From an uncultured Reyranella sp. (lineage in GTDB: Bacteria > Pseudomonadota > Alphaproteobacteria > Reyranellales > Reyranellaceae): a stretch of DNA of 64,000 nucleotides. A program made the position numbers and the translations under genes. Positions 35,141-44,085 of the stretch are shown piece by piece (within the stretch, counting starts at the first letter, position 1; each line of letters begins with the position of its first letter). The notes beneath the pieces are model-generated. The model searched no databases and was not told the DNA's origin. It saw nothing but the letters and a program-made list of their open reading frames with translations. The stretch spans positions 186,001 to 250,000 of the forward strand of contig NZ_CAMFKM010000004.1 of NCBI RefSeq assembly GCF_945957355.1, given 5' to 3'.

Positions 35141-35187
35141 ACATTGCTACGCAATGTCTTGCCGCTCAGCAGCCGAGCTTTGCTCGG
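35141..35187. repeat. Two perfect hairpins between erpA and tctC-like genes
   Basis: The first pairs agacattgc with gcaatgtct around a tac loop (35141-35161). The second pairs agccgagc with gctcggct around ttt (35171-35189, touching the erpA stop). Neither is followed by a T-run on the minus strand, so they are REP-like palindromes or mRNA stability elements rather than terminators. Confidence 0.5.
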
Positions 35188-35188
35188 C

Positions 35189-35527
35189 TTACACGCTGAA
35201 CGAGTTGCCGCAGCCGCAGGAGGAGGTGGCGTTCGGGTTCTTCACCTGGAACGCCGAGCCCACCATTTCCTCGACATAGTCGAGCTGGCTGCCTTTCAGG
35301 AACTCGAGCGAGGTGCTGTCGACCAGGACGGCGGCGCCGTCGCGCTCGATCACGAGGTCATCGTCGTTGCGCGCTTCCTCGAAGGAGAAATTGTACTGGA
35401 AGCCCGAGCAGCCGCCGCCCAGGACCGCCACCCGCATCATGACGGGCTTGGGCTCCTTGGAAGCCAGGAAGGCGATCCGCTTGGCCGCGTTGGGGGTCAC
35501 GGAGAAGGTGGTGTCGATCATATCCAC
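35189..35527 (-). CDS. erpA: Iron-sulfur cluster insertion protein (HesB/IscA family)
   Basis: The 112-residue A-type carrier has the three conserved cysteines that bind and pass on iron-sulfur clusters: one in GGGCSGFQY and two in the C-terminal SCGCGNSF. The VTPNAAKRI opening and VLVDSTSLEFLKGSQLDYVEE centre match ErpA more than SufA. It delivers clusters to essential apo-proteins. It is monocistronic here, with hairpins after its stop. Confidence 0.88.
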   Translation of the reverse strand: MDMIDTTFSVTPNAAKRIAFLASKEPKPVMMRVAVLGGGCSGFQYNFSFEEARNDDDLVIERDGAAVLVDSTSLEFLKGSQLDYVEEMVGSAFQVKNPNATSSCGCGNSFSV

Positions 35528-35563
35528 AAGATGTGGTTGGCGGGGCGTTTCGTCAATCCCGAC

Positions 35564-35590
35564 AAAAACCCTAGGAGATTAGGGCTTTTT
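35564..35590 (-). terminator. Terminator of the DMT transporter gene
   Basis: On the minus strand aaaaagccctaatctcctag leads into ggtttttg: five paired bases (CCCTA/TAGGG) plus A/T pairs with one mismatch, then a T-run. The transporter's TAA lies inside the stem. The flanking A- and T-runs make it potentially bidirectional. Confidence 0.5.
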
Positions 35591-36493
35591 GCGCTGTCGC
35601 GCCCGGACCCGTTCGCGGTGGAGAATATAGAGGCCCGAGCCGATGACGAGGGGCAGGCCGTACCAGACGGTCCAGGACGGCTCCTCCCGGAACCACAGGT
35701 ATCCGAACAGGACGGCGAGCACGATAGAGGCATAGTCGAACGGCGCCAGCACCGCGGCCGGGGCGAGACGCCAGGCCCGCGTGATCAGCACCTGGGCACA
35801 GCCACCCAGCAGGCCGAGTGTCAGCAGCCAGACCCAGTCCATCAACGGCGGCCACTTCCATTCAGGGATCGCGCAGGCGATCGAGACGAAGGTGCCTACG
35901 ACAGCGAACCAAAAGAGGGTCACGACGTCGGGATCGTGGCGGCTGAGCCTGCGGACCAGCACGGTAGAAAGCGCGTAGCAGAAAGTCGCCGCCAGGATGA
36001 CCAGCGAGACCTGGTGGAACTCGATCGCGAAGGGATCGAGCATGATGAGCACGCCGGCAAAGCCCACGCCGACCGCCGTCCAGCGCCGCCAGCCGACCGG
36101 CTCGCGCAGGATCGGCACGGAGAGCGCCACCATGAAGAGGGGGGCCGCGAAGGAGATGGCATAGGCATCGACCAGCGGCATGCGCGGAAAGGCATAGAAG
36201 AAGCCGAACATGCTGCCGAAGCCGATACAGACCCTCAGCGCCTGCAGGCCCGGCTTGCTGCTGCGCACCACCCGCAGGCCGCCGGCGTGCCAGATCAGCA
36301 CCGCGACAGGCAGCAGGGCGACGGCGCTGCGGAAGACCATGAGCTGGAAGGAGCCGTAGGTGCCGCCCAGGCCCTTGACCATCGCGTCCATCGTGCAGAA
36401 CAGCACGAGAGCGCACATCTTGAAATAGATGCCGTGCAGGGCTGTCTGGCTGGGGGCGTGCGTCAAGGTCGCGCTATTTGGCTCGCGCTGCAT
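35579..36493 (-). CDS. EamA/DMT-family transporter
   Basis: The 304-residue inner membrane protein has ten predicted helices made of two EamA repeats, with the typical LREPVGWRRWTAVGVGFAGVL between helices and the second repeat ending VLAPFDYASIVLAVLFGYLWFREEP. DMT exporters move small metabolites out or in. The C-terminus is rich in Arg/Lys (RERVRARQRKK), placing it in the cytoplasm. It diverges from the cyclase gene across 45 bases. The substrate is unknown. Confidence 0.88.
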   Translation of the reverse strand: MQREPNSATLTHAPSQTALHGIYFKMCALVLFCTMDAMVKGLGGTYGSFQLMVFRSAVALLPVAVLIWHAGGLRVVRSSKPGLQALRVCIGFGSMFGFFYAFPRMPLVDAYAISFAAPLFMVALSVPILREPVGWRRWTAVGVGFAGVLIMLDPFAIEFHQVSLVILAATFCYALSTVLVRRLSRHDPDVVTLFWFAVVGTFVSIACAIPEWKWPPLMDWVWLLTLGLLGGCAQVLITRAWRLAPAAVLAPFDYASIVLAVLFGYLWFREEPSWTVWYGLPLVIGSGLYILHRERVRARQRKKP

Positions 36494-36538
36494 ACTCTGT
36501 AAAGTGACGTTCGTGGGGGATCAGGGGATCGAAAGCGC

Positions 36539-38782
36539 GTGAGCTGGCTGTTGCGCTGCATCAATTCGCGACGGGCGCCTGTCGTCGCGGCCATGCTCGT
36601 GCTGCTGGGCGCGCTCGTGCTGCGGATCGCCGATCCCGGCGCGGTGACGCGCATCCGCGATTTCGCCTTCGACGGCTATCAGCGCCTCGAGCCGCGTCCC
36701 TACAATCCCGAGACGCCGGTGCGCATCGTCGACATCGACGAAGCGGCCCTGCTGGAATACGGCCAATGGCCATGGCCGCGCACGATCATCGCGCGAATGG
36801 TGGACAAGCTCACCGAGAAGGGCGCCGCCGTCGTCGCCTTCGACGCCGTATTCGCCGAGCCAGACCGTTCGTCGATCAGCCGGATGGTGCGTGACCTCGT
36901 GGCCTTCACCGATCCCGAGACCGTCCAGAAGCTCGCGGCGGCGGTGCAGGACAACGACAAGGTGCTGGCCGATGCCATGGCGCAGTCGAGGGTCGTCACG
37001 GGATTCGGCTTCGACCTGAAGGGGTCGGGCAAGCCGCCGCGCACCTTCCACGGCGTCGCCTTCGCGGGCGACCAGCCGAGCCAGTTCCTGCCGCAGCAAG
37101 GTGGCACGGTGAAGTCCCTCGACATCCTGGAGGCGGCGGCCAAGGGCAACGGCAGCGTGAACACCGATGTCGACAGCATCGTGATCCGCCGCGTGCCGAT
37201 GCTGTTCCGTGTCGCCGGCTACGAGGGCCTTTTCCCGGCCCTGTCGATCGAGGCGCTGCGGGTGGCGCAGGAGGCGTCCTCCTATCTGGTCAAGTCGTCG
37301 GGCGCGAGCGGCGAGATGTCGTTCGGCGAGAAGACCGGCATCGTCGCCATCAAGACCGGCGCCATCGAGGTGCCGACCGATGGCCGCGGCCGGGTCATCC
37401 TCTACGATACCGGCCACAAGCCGGAACGCTACATTTCGGCGCGTGCCGTACTGAAGGACGAGGTGCCGGCGGAACAGCTCGAAGGCCAGGTGATCTTCGT
37501 TGGCACCAGCGCCATCGGCCTCAAGGACCTGCGCAACACGCCGGTGCAGGACGGGGTGCCGGGCGTCGAGGTCCATGCCCAGCTCGCCGAGCAGATGCTG
37601 GAGCAGAAGTTTCTGGCACGGCCCGACTATGCCGACGGGGCGGAATTCCTGTACCTCGCGGCCATGGGCCTGCTGATGGTCGTCCTGCTGCCGCGCCTGT
37701 CGGCCGGAAAGATGGCCTTCGTCGCTACGATCCTGATCGGCGCTGGACTGGTCGTGCCCTGGCTTGCCTATTCCCAGCACCACCTGCTGTTCGATCCGAT
37801 CTATCCGCCGGTGACGCTGGCGGCGATCTATGTTGGCGGCACCTCGCTCGCCTTCATGCGGACGGAGCGGGAGCGGGCGGAGATCCGCGGCGCCTTCGGC
37901 ATGTACCTGTCGCCCGACCTGGTCGAGCAGCTCGCGCGCAACCCGAGCCTGCTGCAGCTTGGCGGCGAGCTACGCGAGATCACGGTGATGTTCACCGACG
38001 TGCGCGGCTTCACCACCATCTCCGAACAGTTCGATCCGCACGGGCTGACGCGGTTCATGAACCGCTTCCTGACGCCGATGACCGACCTGATCCTCGCGCG
38101 CAGGGGTACGATCGACAAGTACATGGGCGACGCGATCATGGCCTTCTGGAACGCACCGCTGCCGGTCGAGCGCCACGCCGCACGCGCCTGCGACGCCGCG
38201 CTCGCCATGCAGGCGCGCCTGGTCATGCTGAACGAGGAATGGAAAGCCGAGGCGGAGGCCGAGGGCCGCAGGCATATCCCGGTGAACATCGGTGTCGGCC
38301 TGAACACGGGCCCGGCCTCGGTCGGCAATTTCGGCTCGACCCAGCGCTTCACCTATTCGTGCCTGGGCGACGACGTGAACCTCGCCTCGCGCCTCGAAGG
38401 TCAGTGCAAGACCTACGGGGTCGGCATCATCGTCGGCCGCAAGACGCGGGAAGAGGTCGAGGACTATGCCACGCTGGAGATCGACCTCGTTACCGTGAAG
38501 GGCAAGACCGAACCCGAGCGCATTTATGCGCTGCTGGGCGATGCCGACCTCGCAAGATCGCCGGCCCATGCGGCGCTGGTGGAGCAGCAGGCGGCGTTCC
38601 TTAAGCTCTACCGGGCCGGCGCCTTCGCCGAGGCGCTCGAGGTGATCGGAGCCTGCCGGGCGGCGGCCGCGGCTGCGGGCTGGCGGCAGACCTACTACGA
38701 CATGATGCGCGGACGTATCGACGAGCTGATCGACGATTCGCCGGTGGACTGGAAGGGAGTTTATGTCGCCAAGGACAAGTGA
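36539..38782 (+). CDS. CHASE2-domain adenylate cyclase (class III)
   Basis: The 747-residue membrane sensor has an N-terminal helix (about 13-30), a periplasmic CHASE2 domain (about 35-345, with PVRIVDIDEAALLEYGQWPWPR), three helices (about 374-450) and a class III cyclase domain (about 480-655). Metal Asp residues lie in MFTDVRGFTT and KYMGDAIMAFW. The Lys before MGD and the Asp in CLGDDVNLASRLEG specify ATP, and NLASR supplies the transition-state Asn/Arg. It should make cyclic AMP in response to an extracytoplasmic signal. It starts at GTG and overlaps the next gene by 20 bases. Confidence 0.93.
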   Translation: MSWLLRCINSRRAPVVAAMLVLLGALVLRIADPGAVTRIRDFAFDGYQRLEPRPYNPETPVRIVDIDEAALLEYGQWPWPRTIIARMVDKLTEKGAAVVAFDAVFAEPDRSSISRMVRDLVAFTDPETVQKLAAAVQDNDKVLADAMAQSRVVTGFGFDLKGSGKPPRTFHGVAFAGDQPSQFLPQQGGTVKSLDILEAAAKGNGSVNTDVDSIVIRRVPMLFRVAGYEGLFPALSIEALRVAQEASSYLVKSSGASGEMSFGEKTGIVAIKTGAIEVPTDGRGRVILYDTGHKPERYISARAVLKDEVPAEQLEGQVIFVGTSAIGLKDLRNTPVQDGVPGVEVHAQLAEQMLEQKFLARPDYADGAEFLYLAAMGLLMVVLLPRLSAGKMAFVATILIGAGLVVPWLAYSQHHLLFDPIYPPVTLAAIYVGGTSLAFMRTERERAEIRGAFGMYLSPDLVEQLARNPSLLQLGGELREITVMFTDVRGFTTISEQFDPHGLTRFMNRFLTPMTDLILARRGTIDKYMGDAIMAFWNAPLPVERHAARACDAALAMQARLVMLNEEWKAEAEAEGRRHIPVNIGVGLNTGPASVGNFGSTQRFTYSCLGDDVNLASRLEGQCKTYGVGIIVGRKTREEVEDYATLEIDLVTVKGKTEPERIYALLGDADLARSPAHAALVEQQAAFLKLYRAGAFAEALEVIGACRAAAAAAGWRQTYYDMMRGRIDELIDDSPVDWKGVYVAKDK

Positions 38783-39683
38783 GCAGGATCATCGCCTCTC
38801 AGCCATCGAGGCCCTCGTATGCCGCGACGTAGGCCGCAAGACCCAGGCCCTGATCGACGCCAATCGCGGTGGCCTTGCCGGGGCGGCGGCGTCGCTGGCG
38901 ACGGCCACGCGCGTGGGGCTGATAACCGGCTTCTTCGTGCCGCGCGGCGACGTGGCCGCGCCCGAGACCGACGGGCCGGTGGGCACCGCATTGCTGGCGG
39001 CGGCGCTTGCGGCCTGCGGCGTGCCGGCCCGGATCGCCGTCGACACGCCGAGCGTAGAGGCGGTGCGTGCCGCCGTGCGCGCGACGGCCGAGGACGTGAC
39101 CGTCGACGAGATCGTGCTCGGGCATGAGGGCGCCATCGACGAGACGATAGCGCTCTGGCGCCGGGACCATCTCTCCCATGTCGTCGCGATCGAGCGCTGC
39201 GGGCGCAGTGCCGACGGCAGGCCGCGCAACATGCGCGGGGTCGATGTCTCGCCCTGGACCGCACCGCTCGATCTGCTGTTCGAGGGCGGCGACTGGACGA
39301 AGCTCGCAGTCGGCGACGGTGGCAATGAGATCGGCATGGGACGGCTTCCGGCCGGACTGATCGCCGAGCACGTACCCAACGGCGCGGAGATCGCCTGCGT
39401 GACCTCCTGCGATCACCTCGTGGTGGCCGGAGTTTCCAACTGGGGCGCTTACGGGCTGATGGCGGCGCTCGCCGTCCTGCGTCCCGACTGGCGTCCGACC
39501 ATCGCGAAATTCCTGACCGCGGAACGCGACCTGTCGGTCACCCAGGCGACCGTGAAGGAAGCGGGCGCGGTGGACGGCGTGACCGCGCTTCGTGAAGCCA
39601 CGGTCGACGGATTCGGGCCCGACATTCACGGGCCGCTGGTTGACCGGCTCGGTCTCATTGCATGGGGAGAGGGCGCGCATTAG
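38763..39683 (+). CDS. DUF4392 / D-glutamate cyclase-like protein
   Basis: The 306-residue protein resembles the C-terminal domain of D-glutamate cyclase (DUF4392): VGLITGFFVPRG near residue 52, ETDGPVGTALLAAALAACG, and VGDGGNEIGMG followed by VTSCDHLVVAGVSNWGAYGL. The mitochondrial enzyme degrades D-glutamate to 5-oxoproline. The start ATG lies 20 bases inside the cyclase gene, so the two are translationally linked. A pyroglutamyl peptidase gene exists 18 kb away, but no direct pathway link is shown. Confidence 0.8.
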   Translation: MSPRTSEQDHRLSAIEALVCRDVGRKTQALIDANRGGLAGAAASLATATRVGLITGFFVPRGDVAAPETDGPVGTALLAAALAACGVPARIAVDTPSVEAVRAAVRATAEDVTVDEIVLGHEGAIDETIALWRRDHLSHVVAIERCGRSADGRPRNMRGVDVSPWTAPLDLLFEGGDWTKLAVGDGGNEIGMGRLPAGLIAEHVPNGAEIACVTSCDHLVVAGVSNWGAYGLMAALAVLRPDWRPTIAKFLTAERDLSVTQATVKEAGAVDGVTALREATVDGFGPDIHGPLVDRLGLIAWGEGAH

Positions 39684-39693
39684 CTTGCGCGCC

Positions 39694-40860
39694 ATGGAAA
39701 ATCCCTACGCTCCGACGCACCCCGAGATCCGCGACGCCGTTCGCCAGCTCTGCCTGAAGTTCGACGGCGCCTACTGGCGCGAACTCGACCGCGAGCGCGG
39801 CTATCCGACCGCGTTCGTGAAGGCGCTGACCGAGGCCGGCTGGCTGTCGATCCTGATCCCCGAGGAGTACGGCGGCGCGGGGCTCGGCATTTCGGCGGCC
39901 AGCGCGGTGCTGGAAGAGATCCACAAGGCCGGCTGCAACGCCGCCGCCTGTCACGCCCAGATGTACATCATGGGCACGGTGCTGCGGCACGGCAGCAAGG
40001 AGCAGAAGGAACGCTACCTGCCGAAGATCGCCACCGGCGAGCTGCGCCTGCAGGCCTTCGGCGTGACCGAGCCGACCAGCGGCACCGACACGCTCAGCCT
40101 CCGCACCACGGCGGTGAAGAAGGATAACAGCACTTACGTCGTGAACGGCCAGAAGGTGTGGACCAGCCGCGCCGAGCATTCCGACCTGATGCTGCTGCTC
40201 GCCCGCACCACGCCGCGCGACCAAACCAAGAAGAAGACCGACGGCCTGTCGGTGTTCCTGGTCGACATGCGCTCGGCGCTGGGCAAGGGGCTCACCATCC
40301 GGCCGATCCGCACGATGATGAACCACAACAGCACCGAAGTGTTCTTCGACAACATGGAAGTGTCGGCCGAGAACTTGATCGGCGAGGAGGGGCAGGGCTT
40401 CCGCTACATCCTCTCCGGCATGAACGCCGAGCGCGTGCTGATTGCCTCGGAGTGCATCGGCGACGGCAGGTGGTTCATCGAGAGGGCCGTGAACTACGCC
40501 AAGGAGCGCAAGCTGTTCGGCCGCGCGATCGGCCAGAACCAGGGCGTCCAGTACCCTATCGCGCGCGCCTATACGCAGATCGAGGCGGCGGACCTGATGG
40601 TGCGAAAGGCGGCTTCCATGTACGAGGCTGGCATCAATGCCGGCGCCGAAGCCAACATGGCCAAGATGCTGGCCTCGGAGGCCTCATGGGCTGCAGCCGA
40701 GATGTGCGTGCAGACGCATGGCGGCTTCGGCTTCGCCGAGGAATACGATGTCGAGCGCAAGTTCCGCGAAGCCCGTCTCTACACGGTGGCGCCGATCTCG
40801 ACCAACATGGTCCTGAACTTCGTCGCTGAGCACGTGCTCGGGCTGCCGCGGTCTTATTAG
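39694..40860 (+). CDS. Acyl-CoA dehydrogenase, atypical active site
   Basis: The 388-residue flavoprotein has the acyl-CoA dehydrogenase layout: helical N-domain, LQAFGVTEPTSGTDTLSLRTTA (FAD/substrate strand), VWTSRAEHSD, and C-domain YAKERKLFGRAIGQNQGVQ and QTHGGFGFAEEYDVERKFREARLYTVAPIS. In medium-chain enzymes the C-terminal catalytic Glu lies in a YEGT motif after the DAR(L/I) segment; here that position reads YTVAPISTN, so the usual base is missing. It may use another base or a different acyl substrate. The upstream DUF4392 stop lies 10 bases away. Confidence 0.88.
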   Translation: MENPYAPTHPEIRDAVRQLCLKFDGAYWRELDRERGYPTAFVKALTEAGWLSILIPEEYGGAGLGISAASAVLEEIHKAGCNAAACHAQMYIMGTVLRHGSKEQKERYLPKIATGELRLQAFGVTEPTSGTDTLSLRTTAVKKDNSTYVVNGQKVWTSRAEHSDLMLLLARTTPRDQTKKKTDGLSVFLVDMRSALGKGLTIRPIRTMMNHNSTEVFFDNMEVSAENLIGEEGQGFRYILSGMNAERVLIASECIGDGRWFIERAVNYAKERKLFGRAIGQNQGVQYPIARAYTQIEAADLMVRKAASMYEAGINAGAEANMAKMLASEASWAAAEMCVQTHGGFGFAEEYDVERKFREARLYTVAPISTNMVLNFVAEHVLGLPRSY

Positions 40861-40897
40861 GTAGGCCGCGGCAGAAACGGGCAAAGACGACGGCGGC

Positions 40898-42010
40898 CTA
40901 GGATTCGCCGACGGCCTCCACGATCATCCTCTGGAAATGGATGATGAGGTGCTCGCTGTTGGTGAGAAAACGGCCCGTCTCGGGAATCCCGCCCAACAGG
41001 CCGCGCTGAACCGAATCCGTCAGGGCATCGTCTTCCGCGGCGACCTGCTTGTTGAAGGCGACGAGCGACTTCGCGAACGCGTCGCTGACGCCGGGTCCGA
41101 AGAACTGGTCGGAGAACCCCCTGGTCGCGTTCGGCCCGTCCGGCGTCCAGACGTCAATCGACAGGTTCGGAAAACCCGGATTGATGTTGATGGTCACGTT
41201 CGGCCACAGGAAGTGATACTGCGACTGCCTCACGGCACCCGACACATCGTACAACTCGATCTTGCTGCTGCCCGCAAGGGCGGCGGGACGCACCGGGCCG
41301 GTCTGGCTCGAGAAATAGCCGCGTGATTTCAGCGTGTAGACGTCCGGACGCACGTCGATCGCAGCGTTGAAGCCGGGATGGGCGACGGCGCAGTGATAGC
41401 ATTCGAGATAGTTCTCGAGCATCGTCTTCCAGTTGGCGTTCGAGCGCCACTCGTCGCGGCTGCGATGCACCAGCGTGTCGAGTACGACGCCACTGCCGGT
41501 GATCAAGTCCAAGACCGGGCCGTAGCAGGATGCAGCCGTTGGCGCATCCGGGTCGAGGTTGACGAAGACGAACGGTCCCAGCGCTTCGGTGCGGATCGGC
41601 ACCAGCGGGAAATCGGCGAGATTCAAGTTCGGCTCCGTCCGCGAGCGTGGCACGCGCTTCAGCCCGCCGGCCAGATCGTAGGTCCAGGCGTGGTAGCCGC
41701 ATTGCAGGCTCTTCGCATTGCCGCGGCCTTTCAGGACTTCGTGCCGGCGATGACGGCACACGTTCACGAGGCCCGCCAGGCCGGCCTCGTTGCGCACGAC
41801 CGCCACGGGCACGCCGCCTGCATAGCCGGTCACGTAGTCGCCGATCTCGACGAGCTGCGAGAGGGGACCGACATAGTTCCAGCTCCTGCGGAAGATCTGC
41901 GCGATCTCGCGCTCGGTGATCGACGGGTCGGTGTACCAGCGAGCCGGGAGAGACTCACCGCGATCGAGCGCGGCAAGGAGATCGGGGGAAGCGTTGGCAC
42001 GATTTGTCAT
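40898..42010 (-). CDS. Rieske aromatic ring-hydroxylating oxygenase, alpha subunit
   Basis: The 370-residue oxygenase carries Rieske ligands CRHRRH and CGYHAW and mononuclear iron ligands in NYLECYHCAVAHP (His-x4-His). This pattern resembles the choline monooxygenase/carnitine and ring-hydroxylating group, not the phthalate-type Rieske at 12 kb. Neither a beta subunit nor a reductase is nearby. It is the last gene of a minus-strand run (MaoC, CitE-like, ExoD, Rieske), 22 bases after exoD counted from the ExoD stop. Confidence 0.9.
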   Translation of the reverse strand: MTNRANASPDLLAALDRGESLPARWYTDPSITEREIAQIFRRSWNYVGPLSQLVEIGDYVTGYAGGVPVAVVRNEAGLAGLVNVCRHRRHEVLKGRGNAKSLQCGYHAWTYDLAGGLKRVPRSRTEPNLNLADFPLVPIRTEALGPFVFVNLDPDAPTAASCYGPVLDLITGSGVVLDTLVHRSRDEWRSNANWKTMLENYLECYHCAVAHPGFNAAIDVRPDVYTLKSRGYFSSQTGPVRPAALAGSSKIELYDVSGAVRQSQYHFLWPNVTININPGFPNLSIDVWTPDGPNATRGFSDQFFGPGVSDAFAKSLVAFNKQVAAEDDALTDSVQRGLLGGIPETGRFLTNSEHLIIHFQRMIVEAVGES

Positions 42011-42031
42011 GGCGACAGCTCACGATGATGG

Positions 42032-42658
42032 CTAGCCGAAGATAATCCCCCGCAGGGTCGAAATTGCGGCCGAGATTGCGGCATGGCCGATCATCAGGAG
42101 AAACACGGTCCAGCAGGCGGTGATGGCGGTCAGGAGCCACCCCAGCATGGCCATCAATCCGTCATCCTCGATGAGGGCGAAACAGAAGAAGAGGATGGCC
42201 CAGGCGGGGAAGAAGTTGTCGAAGGGAATCGGCAACGCGAGGATCAGGACATCCAGCGACCAGGCCAGCAGCAGCAGCCGGCGGGGCAGGCCGTTTACCC
42301 ACCATTCGTAGCGTGCATGGACGGTGTTCTCGAGCCAGCGGATGAAGCGCCGGGCGCGGTCGAGGAAATCCTGCAGCTTGCCGCGCGGCAGGCCCCGTTT
42401 GCCGATCGTGAGAGGGAGGGAGGGCACCGGCCTTCCGGCGAAGTATTGCGCCAGGAGGTAGAGCATCGGCGCACCCGTGATCGTCGACAGCCATGGAATG
42501 CCGGTCGGAACGACATTCGCGATGTTCAGCGCCAGGACGGCGAAGGCATAGGACCGCCCTTCGAGCTCCTGGAGGAATTCGTTCAACGTGAGGACGGACC
42601 GACGGTCGCCGCTGAACAGCCGATCGAGCGTGTCCAGAAGGCCGAAATTGTCCTTCAT
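42032..42658 (-). CDS. exoD: ExoD-family exopolysaccharide synthesis protein
   Basis: The 208-residue membrane protein has the ExoD pattern: an LNEFLQELEGRSYAFAVLALNIANVVP start, PWLSTITGAPMLYLLAQ, then FIRWLENTVHARYEWW and about four helices ending LTAITACWTVFLLMIGHAA. ExoD is known from Sinorhizobium exopolysaccharide production and alkali tolerance. Its ATG overlaps the stop of the CitE-like gene (ATGA), which supports this start rather than a longer frame. Its functional link to that gene is unclear. Confidence 0.85.
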   Translation of the reverse strand: MKDNFGLLDTLDRLFSGDRRSVLTLNEFLQELEGRSYAFAVLALNIANVVPTGIPWLSTITGAPMLYLLAQYFAGRPVPSLPLTIGKRGLPRGKLQDFLDRARRFIRWLENTVHARYEWWVNGLPRRLLLLAWSLDVLILALPIPFDNFFPAWAILFFCFALIEDDGLMAMLGWLLTAITACWTVFLLMIGHAAISAAISTLRGIIFG

Positions 42659-43518
42659 CCACCCATCCGCGAGACCAGCCGGCGGGCCAGCACGAGATGC
42701 GGCTTGTCGAGCATCTTGCCGTCCAGGGTCAGGACGCCAGCGCCCGGATTGCCCTCGAAGGTCGCAATGACTCGATTGGCCCACTCGATCTCGGCTTCGG
42801 TCGGCGTGAAGACCTCGTGGATGATGGCGACCTGGTCGGGATGGATCGCGATCTTGCCTCCGTAACCCATGCGCCGAGCATCCTGCGCCTCGGCACGCAG
42901 CCCCTCGACGTTGCGGATGTCAGGATAGACCGTGTCGTAGGCGGTGACGCCGGCCGCGACCGAGGCCATCAGGTTTACGGTGCGGGCGAGCTTGAACGTG
43001 TCGTCGTAGACGCCGGGCGAGGGACCCTTCGCGAGCGCACCGAGATCGGCCATGAGATCCTCGCCGCCCCAGGAATGACCGATCAGGCGGGGATGCTTCG
43101 CCGGTGCGGCGGTGAGCGCCAGGATGGCGGCGGCGCTCTCGGTGGCGATGGTGAGGATGCGTGTCGTGCCGGCAGCGATGCCCTCGCGCGCTTCGAACGC
43201 GTCGAGATAGGTCGACATCAGGTCGAGATCGGCCTGGCCGACGCATTTCGGGAATACGATGCCGTCGGGCTTGCCCTGCATGACGACGGCGAGGTCGCCC
43301 AGGGTCAGGCCGGTGTCGAGCGCGTTGACGCGCACGTAAAGCTTGGGGCCGGCCCGGTCGGCACTCCTCAGGTAGGCCAGTGCCATGTCGCGCGCGATCA
43401 TCTTGCGGTCGGTCGCGACCGAATCCTCGAGATCGAGGATCAGCCCATCGGCGCCCGAGGCGGGGCCCTTGGCGAGCTTGCGCTCCGAATCGGCGGGGAC
43501 GAACAGGAAGGAACGCAT
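42655..43518 (-). CDS. HpcH/HpaI aldolase / CitE-like lyase
   Basis: The 287-residue TIM-barrel lyase resembles the beta-subunit of citrate lyase and malyl-CoA/citramalyl-CoA lyases: MRSFLFVPADSERKLAKG, LILDLEDSVA, VRVNALDTG, the metal-binding Glu in ATESAAAILAL and GYGGKIAIHPDQV. It follows the MaoC gene by 4 bases. MaoC-type hydratases and CitE-like lyases pair in mesaconate/citramalate and related CoA pathways, so a step that cleaves a hydroxyacyl-CoA is likely. The exact CoA ester cannot be set. Confidence 0.87.
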   Translation of the reverse strand: MRSFLFVPADSERKLAKGPASGADGLILDLEDSVATDRKMIARDMALAYLRSADRAGPKLYVRVNALDTGLTLGDLAVVMQGKPDGIVFPKCVGQADLDLMSTYLDAFEAREGIAAGTTRILTIATESAAAILALTAAPAKHPRLIGHSWGGEDLMADLGALAKGPSPGVYDDTFKLARTVNLMASVAAGVTAYDTVYPDIRNVEGLRAEAQDARRMGYGGKIAIHPDQVAIIHEVFTPTEAEIEWANRVIATFEGNPGAGVLTLDGKMLDKPHLVLARRLVSRMGG

Positions 43519-43522
43519 CTGT

Positions 43523-43978
43523 CTAATCCTTGGGTTTCTTGCGCATCAGCGCCTGGCGGGTGCACTCGGCGACGATCTCGTCGCGCTGGTTGATCGCGGT
43601 ATGGGCGAACTCGACGATACCGGCATCGGGCCGCGACCTGCTTTCGCGCAGGCTCACCACGCGGGTCCGCACCCTAACCGTGTCGCCGTGGAAGACCGGC
43701 TTGGGAAAGCGCACGTCGGTCATGCCGAGATTGGCGATGGTGGTGCCGAGCGTCGTGTCGTTCACGGTGATGCCGATCATCAGGCCCAGGGTGAACAGGC
43801 TGTTCACGATGCGCTGGCCGAACTCGGTCTTCGAGGCGAACTCCTCGTCGAGATGCAGCGGCTGGACGTTCATGGTGAGCGAGCTGAACAGGACATTGTC
43901 CATCTCGGTCACGGTGCGCGTCCATTCATGCTCGAACACGCGGCCGACGGTGAAATCCTCGTAATAGAGCCCTGCCAT
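43523..43978 (-). CDS. MaoC-family acyl-CoA dehydratase
   Basis: The 151-residue hotdog-fold protein starts [21 protein letters not shown] and has the hydratase motif [31 protein letters not shown] with catalytic Asp/His positions, as in mesaconyl-CoA hydratase relatives. It hydrates an enoyl-CoA. Next to a CitE-like lyase, the pair could hydrate and cleave a mesaconyl- or itaconyl-type CoA ester. It diverges from the quinone oxidoreductase gene across 107 bases. Confidence 0.86.
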   Translation of the reverse strand: MAGLYYEDFTVGRVFEHEWTRTVTEMDNVLFSSLTMNVQPLHLDEEFASKTEFGQRIVNSLFTLGLMIGITVNDTTLGTTIANLGMTDVRFPKPVFHGDTVRVRTRVVSLRESRSRPDAGIVEFAHTAINQRDEIVAECTRQALMRKKPKD

Positions 43979-44085
43979 CTTTCTCCCCGCGGAAGTGAAG
44001 CCTTCCTAGCATGGATGGACGCTGGCCGGCTCGCCATCGTATCAATGCCGTCACGTAACGAAACTTCGATGACGGGAGCGAGACG

